A stretch of DNA of 64,000 bases from Marinobacter salexigens (GTDB lineage Bacteria; Pseudomonadota; Gammaproteobacteria; Pseudomonadales; Oleiphilaceae): positions 62,001-126,000 of the forward strand of contig NZ_NIHC01000005.1 in NCBI RefSeq assembly GCF_002806945.1. The letters run 5' to 3'. Under the pieces are notes generated by a model. It was not told where the DNA came from. It saw only the letters and a list, made by a program, of their open reading frames with translations, and searched no databases. The translations under genes were made by a program, and so were the position numbers. Numbering within the stretch: position 1 is the first letter of the stretch; each line of letters opens with the position of its first letter. Below are positions 57,964 to 64,000 of the stretch, one piece after another.

Positions 57964-58605
57964 ATGAACAAAAATAATAAAGAATCAAAAGATAAACACC
58001 ATATTGCATCCACAGATACTTTCAGTCCGGATGAGTGCCTGCTGACAACCTTACGTCGGGCAGTGGCTAATGGGCAGAACATACATATTGATGGCGGCGC
58101 TCATGGCAGCCTGGTTATTCTGGGCGCCAGTGAAGAGTATTTTTCTGAAAACCCGAACCTGGCGGAGTTCCTTCAACTTTCTCCGGGCAAGTTCCGCATT
58201 ACCGTTATGGCTCAAAACGACAGCAACACCTATGCCGGCACGGCATGCAGAGACATCAATGAACTGATGTGGCAAGCAGCTTACTACGCTTCAAATGGCC
58301 GGCTTATGAGCGGGTATCACCGTAGCGATGTAGTTGAACTGGAGTCCTGGCCAAACCTGACCCGACTCCCCCACACCCCCAATACATTTGGTATTCTGAC
58401 GCTATTTTACAAGCACCCAACCTCTGTTGCCCTGGCTGCAAGATTGCTGAAAGTCCCTGAGGCGGAAGTCAACCAGATATACACTGCCGCGCGTGCTTCT
58501 GGCTATGCGCGAGCCATAAACCGAAAAGCTGAAGAACCCCACATAGTACCCCACCCCAAACAGAGCCTCTTGGCATCATTACTCAGGAAACTCACGGGGA
58601 ATTAG
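57964..58605 (+). CDS. Unknown protein with winged-helix-like C-terminus, GTPase partner
   Basis: A 213-residue soluble protein that I do not recognise. Residues 25-110 form a mixed alpha/beta domain (INIDGG-like NIHIDGGAHGSLVILGAS, FRITVMAQNDSNTY). Residues 129-182 (WPNLTRLPHTPNTFGILTLF, then SVALAARLLKVPEAEVNQIY) look like a small winged helix. That is reminiscent in layout, not proven homology, of DUF742 proteins that accompany small GTPases in actinobacterial conservons. GAGGAG precedes the ATG. The GTPase gene follows after 9 bases. Confidence 0.8.
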   Translation: MNKNNKESKDKHHIASTDTFSPDECLLTTLRRAVANGQNIHIDGGAHGSLVILGASEEYFSENPNLAEFLQLSPGKFRITVMAQNDSNTYAGTACRDINELMWQAAYYASNGRLMSGYHRSDVVELESWPNLTRLPHTPNTFGILTLFYKHPTSVALAARLLKVPEAEVNQIYTAARASGYARAINRKAEEPHIVPHPKQSLLASLLRKLTGN

Positions 58606-58614
58606 GGGCTTAAC

Positions 58615-59151
58615 ATGGAACAAAAATTCATTTTTGCCGGCCCAGTGGGCGCGGGTAAAACAACAGCCATTCGTGCGATCAGCGATATCGACGTGGTAAG
58701 CACAGAGCGCAAGGCCAGCGATCATGTTGCCTTGCGAAAAGACACAACAACAGTCGCCATGGACTACGGCACATTAGAAATTGATGATCACCAGAAAATT
58801 CATCTTTATGGTACGCCCGGGCAGACCCGGTTCAGCTTCATGTGGGACATTATCAGCATTGGCGGGCTTGGACTGATCATATTATTGGATAGTAATCGGG
58901 AAGACCCCCTCGCAGACCTTGAGCTGTACACAAAAGCCTTTCGCCCTCTTATAAATAAAAGTGGGGTCGTTATTGGCATAACCGGGATGGATATGAATAA
59001 TAAAAATAACTTGGCCATTTATTATAAAAAACTCGATGAGCTTGGAATTAAAGCCCCGGTTTTTGAAGTGGATGCGCGCAAGAGAAACGACATTATTATT
59101 TTATTGCGTGCGCTTTTGGCCATGCTGGATCCGGGTGTCAGGCGTTCATGA
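58615..59151 (+). CDS. MglA/COG2229-like small GTPase
   Basis: A 178-residue Ras-like P-loop protein. Walker A GPVGAGKTT is residues 9-17, switch I Thr lies in DTTTVAMDYG (about 43-52) and switch II is GTPGQTRF (66-73). The guanine-specificity motif reads TGMD (123-126) instead of NKxD, as happens in some COG2229 proteins. Relatives act as polarity or signalling switches (MglA; CvnD of conservons). No separate roadblock gene is seen here. It sits between the unknown gene and the ferredoxin-globin gene. Confidence 0.88.
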   Translation: MEQKFIFAGPVGAGKTTAIRAISDIDVVSTERKASDHVALRKDTTTVAMDYGTLEIDDHQKIHLYGTPGQTRFSFMWDIISIGGLGLIILLDSNREDPLADLELYTKAFRPLINKSGVVIGITGMDMNNKNNLAIYYKKLDELGIKAPVFEVDARKRNDIIILLRALLAMLDPGVRRS

Positions 59152-59274
59152 TCGCCCCTCCAAACCCATACAATAAATTACAGATAGAGACATCTCTGGA
59201 TTGTATGCTGCTCACAAGTGCCGCTACAACAGATCAGTTTTTAGGGCAAGAATGCACAAATATGAGTAGCTGCC

Positions 59275-60138
59275 ATGTACAAAATCGATTATTTGGAAAA
59301 CAGCTACGGTTGTAACTCCAATGAAACCGTTCTTGAGGCCATGCTGAGACACGGCGTGACCTTCCCTTTTTCCTGCCGGAAGGGCTCCTGCCACTCCTGC
59401 ATGCACATTGCTGAAAAGGGCACACTGCCACCTCAAGCCCAGAAAGGACTGCATCCGGAGCAGGTAGAACAAGGGCTGTTTCTACCCTGTCTTTGTGTAC
59501 CAGTAGACAATTTGTCTATCTCGCCAAGAAAGAAAAAACTGGCTACAGAAAGAGCCACAAAACCCCAGGCAGGCACGTTATTATCCCCGGACCCAGAAAT
59601 GTGGGAAGCCCTGGATAACGGCCGCCTGTTAGCCGAGATCATGAAGGATTTCTATGCTCGCGTTTATAAAGACGAGAGGCTCTCACCCTTTTTCCAGGGC
59701 GTGACACAACAAAGAGCCCGGGAAAAGCAGCACCTTTTTATGCGACAGCAGTTCACAGGCGAGAGAATCTATCTTGGCGATAAGCCCAAAAATGCCCATC
59801 ACTGGATGGTGATATCCAACGACCTGTTCGATTACAGAGAGGCCATCATGGTGGACTGCTTGAAACGCCAAGGGTTGCCTGGCCATCTTATTGAGCGGTG
59901 GCGTGCGCTGGAAAACAGCTTTAGGGCCGACATTGTCAAAGATGAGCCCTGGCCACGAACAATCGGAGACATCGAGATACCGGTATCGGGCTACGGAGAA
60001 CTTACTCTGGACAGCGGTTCCCTTTGCGACAACTGCGGTGAAGAGGTGAATGAAGGCACTACCATTCGGTATCACTTGCGTTTGGGCACCATCTACTGCC
60101 CTGGCTGCACTGCATCCTCGCTGACACCTTCAACGTGA
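59275..60138 (+). CDS. Ferredoxin - truncated haemoglobin - zinc ribbon fusion
   Basis: A 287-residue protein with three parts. Residues 1-85 are a plant-type 2Fe-2S ferredoxin with ligands Cys34, Cys39, Cys42 and Cys72. Residues 110-222 look like a truncated haemoglobin (FYARVYKDERLSPFFQ with B10-like Tyr127; HHWMVISNDLF with proximal His175 or His176). Residues 251-278 form a CxxC...CxxC zinc ribbon (CDNCG, CPGC). The layout suggests electron delivery to a heme for oxygen or NO chemistry, or redox/gas sensing. It lies 123 bases after the GTPase gene. Confidence 0.87.
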   Translation: MYKIDYLENSYGCNSNETVLEAMLRHGVTFPFSCRKGSCHSCMHIAEKGTLPPQAQKGLHPEQVEQGLFLPCLCVPVDNLSISPRKKKLATERATKPQAGTLLSPDPEMWEALDNGRLLAEIMKDFYARVYKDERLSPFFQGVTQQRAREKQHLFMRQQFTGERIYLGDKPKNAHHWMVISNDLFDYREAIMVDCLKRQGLPGHLIERWRALENSFRADIVKDEPWPRTIGDIEIPVSGYGELTLDSGSLCDNCGEEVNEGTTIRYHLRLGTIYCPGCTASSLTPST

Positions 60139-60181
60139 TAACCAACAAGACATACGGCGCTTTGGCTGGTAATTAGGCTGA

Positions 60182-60205
60182 AGAGGCGGCACGACGGCCG
60201 CCTCT
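60182..60205. terminator. Hairpin between convergent globin and RND genes
   Basis: AGAGGCGGC and GCCGCCTCT form a perfect 9-bp stem with a 6-base loop in the 74-base gap. Only short T/A stretches flank it; likely a shared transcript end. Confidence 0.6.
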
Positions 60206-60212
60206 CTTAAAA

Positions 60213-63200
60213 CTATTCCGAGACCTGCGGTTCAGAGCGTGCAGTGCTCTCACGCATCCTCTGTACCCACTTGTAGAACATGGGCACCAGAAGAGTTCCC
60301 AGCACGGTAGCAGAGATCATACCGCTAACCACCGTGACACCAAGGCTAACCCGGCTACCCGCTCCAGCACCGGTGGCAAACACCAGTGGCAGCACCCCGA
60401 GCACGAACGACAGGGCGGTCATCAACACTGCCCTGAAGCGCAGTACGGCAGCCTTGTTGGCAGCCTCTTCTGCAGTCATTCCTTGATTTCTTAATTGAAT
60501 CGCGAATTCAACAATGAGAATGGCAGTTTTTGTGGACAGACCAATCAGCAGCACCATACCCAGTTGGGCGTAGATGTTGTTCGCCAGACCTGTCAGCCAG
60601 AGACCCACGAGTGCCCCAAACACCGCCACGGGCACGGCTCCAATAACGGCAAAAGGTAATGCCCAGCTCTCGTATTGGGCCACCAGAAACAGATACACAA
60701 ACAGCAGCGCCAGCATGTAAATGTATGTGACCAGGTTGCCAGCTTCCAGCTCCTGCAGACTCTGGCCAGACCAGGCGTACTCGTAGCCTTGCGGCAACTT
60801 TTCTGACAGTTCCTCCATAGTGCGGATGGCATCACCGCTTGAGAACCCGGCAGCGGGTTCACCCGATATAGTGACTGAGCGTTTCAGGTTGTAATGGGCA
60901 ATACTCGAAGGTCCCAATACCGGTGTCAGGGTTGCCAGCGTCGATAGCGGTACCATGTCACCGTCGCTGTTGCGCACAAAATAGTACGACAGATCTTCCG
61001 GGCCGGTGCGGAATTTACCTTCAGCCTGCAGCTGTACCCGATAGTTTCGGCCAAACAGGGTGAAATCGTTCACGTACAACGAACCGAGCTGGGTCTGCAG
61101 GGTTGCAAAAATATCAGACAGCCCGATTCCCAGAGTCTTGGCCTTGTTGCGATCTACGTCCAACCGGTACTGGGGTATATTGGCGCGGTAGGTACTGTAA
61201 ACCCGGTTAACTTCCGGGCGACTGTTGGCTTCGAAGATCAGGCCGTTCATCACCTGAGTCAGCTCGGTCACGTCGCGACCGAGGTTGTCCTGAAGGCGGT
61301 AGTCAAAACCCGCTGTCAGCCCGATACCGGGAATAGGTGGTACGTTGAACACCATGGTCTGAGCCTCAGGCATGCTCCATAACCCGGAGTACAGGCGCGC
61401 CACCGTCGCGTCCACACTCAGCTCGTCGCTTTTACGCTCGGCCCAATCGCTCAAAATAACAATGCCCAAACCATGGTTCGAGCCCGCACCGGCCAACAGC
61501 GAAAAGCCAGACACCGAGATAAAATCATCTACCGCTGGGTCATCCAGTATCATTTCTGTTGTCTTTTTTAACACCGCCTCAGTGCGCTCCTGTGAGGCGG
61601 CGACCGGCAACTGCACATCCACAAACAGAAAACCCTGGTCTTCCGGTGGTACAAACGCCGACGGCACTGTGCTGAACAAACCCGCGCTGGCCACAAGCAG
61701 GGCCAGCACCGCAACACCCACCAACGTACCCTTGCGCAGCATGCCTTTGACAATGCCCGAGTAGCCGGTTGTACTTACGCCGATAAAGCGTTCAACAGGC
61801 CGCAACCAACTTGTAGTCTTGTTCGCACCGCCGCCCAGCAAAACACTACACAGCGCCGGGCTCAGCGTTAAGGCGTTGATAGAAGACAACACCACTGCCA
61901 CCGAAATGGTGACAGAAAACTCCTGGTACAGTTTACCGGTAATGCCCGGCATAAATGCGACGGGCACAAACACTGCCAACAGCACCAGAGTAGTGGCAAT
62001 TATCGGCGCGGTCACCTGCTCCATGGCCTTGGTGACGGCCTCCTTAATTGGCAGCCTTTCCTCGCGCAATATCCGGTCAACGTTTTCAACTACCACGATG
62101 GCATCATCCACCACAATACCAATAGCCAATACAAGACCGAACAGAGTGATGGTGTTGACGGAAAACCCGATCACGGCCATCACCGCAAAGGTGCCAATCA
62201 GCGATACCGGGATGGCAATACTTGGAATAAGCGTGGCGCGCCAATTTTGCAGAAAGAGAAACACCACCAGAATCACCAGCCCGACAGCCTGCATCAGTGT
62301 GATAATCACTTCCCTGACCGACTGGCGAATGTACTCGGTAGAGTCAAATTCTATGGTGTGGGAAACGCCGTCAGGAAAGCCCTGTGCAAGCTCCTCAACG
62401 GTTTCTTTTACACGTTCAGCCACGCCCAGAGCGTTGGCGTCGGAACGCTGATAAATCACGATAAACGCGGTTTCCTCATTGTTCATCAGCGCCGTTGAGG
62501 TGTAAGATCGGGAGCCCAGCTCAACCCGACCGATATCATTCAGTCGTACAAAACCACCACCCGCTTTGGCGCGGATAATAGTTTGGGCGAACTCTTCAGG
62601 ATCTGACAGGCGTTCATCGGTCTGGATGGTGTACACAAATTGTTGTCCATCCGGAATCGGTGCCTGTCCAAGCTGACCCGCTGCAACAATCTGGTTCTGC
62701 TCGCGCAAGGCGGCCGCCACATCAGACACGGTCACCCGCAAAGAGGTCATTCGCTGCGGATCCAGCCAGATGCGCATGCTGAAGTCTTTTGCGCCCATAA
62801 CTTCAGCAGAGGCCACACCCGGTACCCGCCCCAGCTCTTCAATAAGACTGGTGGACGCGTAGTTACTTAAAAATACCGCGTCCAGTTCAGGCCTGTCGGC
62901 CAAGAGGTTGATACCCATCAGCATGTCACCCGACTGAGTGCTAACCGTGACTCCCTGACGGCGAACTTCTTCCGGTAAAAAAGGCTCAGCCAATGCAATC
63001 CGATTCTGCACATTTATTTGTGCAATGTCGGTGTCGGTACCGCTCTCGAACGTGAGTGTCATGGTGGCACTGCCGTTACTGGACGCGGTTGATTCAATAT
63101 AAATCAGATCTTCGACACCATTGAGCTGCTGCTCGATTGGTCGTACTACCGATTCTTCAACAATTTGCGGGTTAGCTCCGGGAAGCACCGCCGATACCCG

Positions 63201-63332
63201 AATGGTGGGTGGCGACATGTCCGGGTACATATTGACCGGCAGTTGCTGCAACGCAAGCAAACCTGCCAACGTGATGATAATAGAAATAACAAAGGCAAAA
63301 CGAGGGCGATGAATGAACACACTACTGATCAT
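60213..63332 (-). CDS. RND multidrug efflux permease, HAE1 type
   Basis: A 1039-residue AcrB/MexB-like pump. It starts MISSVFIHRPRFAFVISIII, has the porter motif LPVNMYPDMSPPTIRV and the proton-relay Asp pair in GIVVDDAIVVVENVDRI, plus the second-half KTAILIVEFA helix. It exports drugs or other amphiphiles with an adaptor and an outer membrane channel. The adaptor gene lies immediately upstream, sharing a base (TAATG). No channel gene is visible in the window. Confidence 0.95.
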   Translation of the reverse strand: MISSVFIHRPRFAFVISIIITLAGLLALQQLPVNMYPDMSPPTIRVSAVLPGANPQIVEESVVRPIEQQLNGVEDLIYIESTASSNGSATMTLTFESGTDTDIAQINVQNRIALAEPFLPEEVRRQGVTVSTQSGDMLMGINLLADRPELDAVFLSNYASTSLIEELGRVPGVASAEVMGAKDFSMRIWLDPQRMTSLRVTVSDVAAALREQNQIVAAGQLGQAPIPDGQQFVYTIQTDERLSDPEEFAQTIIRAKAGGGFVRLNDIGRVELGSRSYTSTALMNNEETAFIVIYQRSDANALGVAERVKETVEELAQGFPDGVSHTIEFDSTEYIRQSVREVIITLMQAVGLVILVVFLFLQNWRATLIPSIAIPVSLIGTFAVMAVIGFSVNTITLFGLVLAIGIVVDDAIVVVENVDRILREERLPIKEAVTKAMEQVTAPIIATTLVLLAVFVPVAFMPGITGKLYQEFSVTISVAVVLSSINALTLSPALCSVLLGGGANKTTSWLRPVERFIGVSTTGYSGIVKGMLRKGTLVGVAVLALLVASAGLFSTVPSAFVPPEDQGFLFVDVQLPVAASQERTEAVLKKTTEMILDDPAVDDFISVSGFSLLAGAGSNHGLGIVILSDWAERKSDELSVDATVARLYSGLWSMPEAQTMVFNVPPIPGIGLTAGFDYRLQDNLGRDVTELTQVMNGLIFEANSRPEVNRVYSTYRANIPQYRLDVDRNKAKTLGIGLSDIFATLQTQLGSLYVNDFTLFGRNYRVQLQAEGKFRTGPEDLSYYFVRNSDGDMVPLSTLATLTPVLGPSSIAHYNLKRSVTISGEPAAGFSSGDAIRTMEELSEKLPQGYEYAWSGQSLQELEAGNLVTYIYMLALLFVYLFLVAQYESWALPFAVIGAVPVAVFGALVGLWLTGLANNIYAQLGMVLLIGLSTKTAILIVEFAIQLRNQGMTAEEAANKAAVLRFRAVLMTALSFVLGVLPLVFATGAGAGSRVSLGVTVVSGMISATVLGTLLVPMFYKWVQRMRESTARSEPQVSE

Positions 63333-64000
63333 TAGCTAGCCCCATTATCGCTGGATTCGGCCTCGCTGAACACGCCGGTTTTCGGGTTGATCGCTTTGAT
63401 AATCGGCTTCACCTCTATCCCGGAGCGAACTTTCTGCAGGCCTTCTACGATGACTTGCTCACCGGCTTCCAAGCCACTTTCAATAGCCAGCATGGCCCCT
63501 AAACGGGCGCCCGTTTTAACGAAGCGCTGAACCACTTTGTTCTGATCATCTACAACCAGCACAAACTTGCCTTCGATGGTTTCCTGAATAGCCGCTTGCG
63601 GTACCAGTACCTGCGCTGCACCAGTGGCGCCTTCAATTTTCAGCGTTACGAACAGCCCCGGCAGCAATACCGCGTCAGAATTGGAAAATACCGCGCGCAT
63701 CGCAACAGTACCGGTTCGGGCATCGGTCTCCACATCGGTAAAGTTGAGTTGGCCATCCTGGTCGAAGCGCCCGCCGTCCGGCAAGGTCAGGGACAGCGAC
63801 AAGCCATTGGTAACGTCTTCATTTCTGCCTTGGGCGGCGCGGCGAAACGCAACGTAATCCGACTCATCCAACTGAAACTCCACGTATATCGGATCGGTAA
63901 CCAGCACGTCGGCGATAGCCCCGCTTGCTGGGCTAACAATGGCGCCCTCATCGTAATTCTGCCGGCCTATCCAGCCATCAAAAGGTGCCCTGATCACAGC
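63332..64000 (-). CDS. RND periplasmic adaptor, C-terminal part (cut by window edge)
   Basis: The last 222 or so residues of a membrane fusion protein. The visible part begins in the second lipoyl motif (VIRAPFDGWIGRQNYDEGAIVSP) and continues through the beta-barrel and membrane-proximal domains (PQAAIQETIEGKFVLVVDDQNKVVQRFVKTG). The frame is open to the right edge, so the anchor, first lipoyl half and start codon lie outside. The GTG near 63997 is an internal Val codon, not a start. Coupled to the downstream permease gene. Confidence 0.93.
   Translation of the reverse strand, partial: AVIRAPFDGWIGRQNYDEGAIVSPASGAIADVLVTDPIYVEFQLDESDYVAFRRAAQGRNEDVTNGLSLSLTLPDGGRFDQDGQLNFTDVETDARTGTVAMRAVFSNSDAVLLPGLFVTLKIEGATGAAQVLVPQAAIQETIEGKFVLVVDDQNKVVQRFVKTGARLGAMLAIESGLEAGEQVIVEGLQKVRSGIEVKPIIKAINPKTGVFSEAESSDNGAS

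Overview
The window reads as chromosome of a marine, aerobic, lipid- and amino-acid-degrading gammaproteobacterium. The recA/cinA/mutS/fdxA order, the LiuR-type branched-chain catabolic regulon, the many acyl-CoA enzymes and the RND pumps fit Marinobacter or a close relative. That assignment is my inference from gene content and was not computed. I see no rRNA, tRNA, phage, insertion sequence or CRISPR array.

Layout. 0.1-6.4 kb: a MaoC-like hydratase, a soluble REC-PAS-histidine kinase with a FixJ-type regulator, a YcbZ-type Lon-like protease and a divergent PilZ protein. 6.4-11.8 kb: DNA maintenance (a flavodoxin-like gene behind recA with a LexA box, pncC/cinA C-terminal domain, mutS, fdxA). 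11.8-17.3 kb: a conserved unknown, a ferritin-like metal hydrolase, a polytopic permease and an acyl-CoA synthetase. 17.3-23.1 kb: a second soluble kinase/FixJ pair divergent from the synthetase, a PhzF-like enzyme with a possible small gene coupled to it, a BaiN/YhiN-like flavoprotein and an orphan trpB. 23.2-30.2 kb: SulP transporter plus universal stress protein, an MgtC/DUF4010 membrane protein, djlA, an amidase and truC. 30.2-34.4 kb: an RND pump with its adaptor. 34.4-36.7 kb: ilvGM behind a complete leader-peptide attenuator.

36.7-55.2 kb is a large branched-chain acyl-CoA catabolic region. An operon of dehydrogenase (SDR), acyl-CoA dehydrogenase and thiolase (isoleucine-type) and the liuR-liuABCDE operon (leucine to acetoacetate) each start behind an identical 16-base palindrome that fits a LiuR operator. 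A second acyl-CoA dehydrogenase/thiolase pair, an AraC regulator and two acyl-CoA ligases lie in the same region. The window therefore holds both the committed step of branched-chain amino acid synthesis, with attenuation, and their degradation, with LiuR control. Two copies of a structured intergenic repeat sit inside these catabolic operons. Each has a perfect 27-30 bp outer stem and a 54-base core with two covarying hairpins.

55.2-57.5 kb: a TetR regulator with a long dyad operator and a CrtI-like oxidoreductase. 57.5-60.2 kb is the most unusual part. An AT-rich leader with a perfect FNR/ANR box precedes three genes: an unknown with a winged-helix-like C-terminus, a COG2229/MglA-like GTPase, and a fusion of a 2Fe-2S ferredoxin, a truncated haemoglobin and a zinc ribbon. 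I propose this as an oxygen- or NO-responsive GTPase signalling module. 60.2-64 kb: a second RND pump (HAE1 type) whose adaptor gene runs off the right edge.
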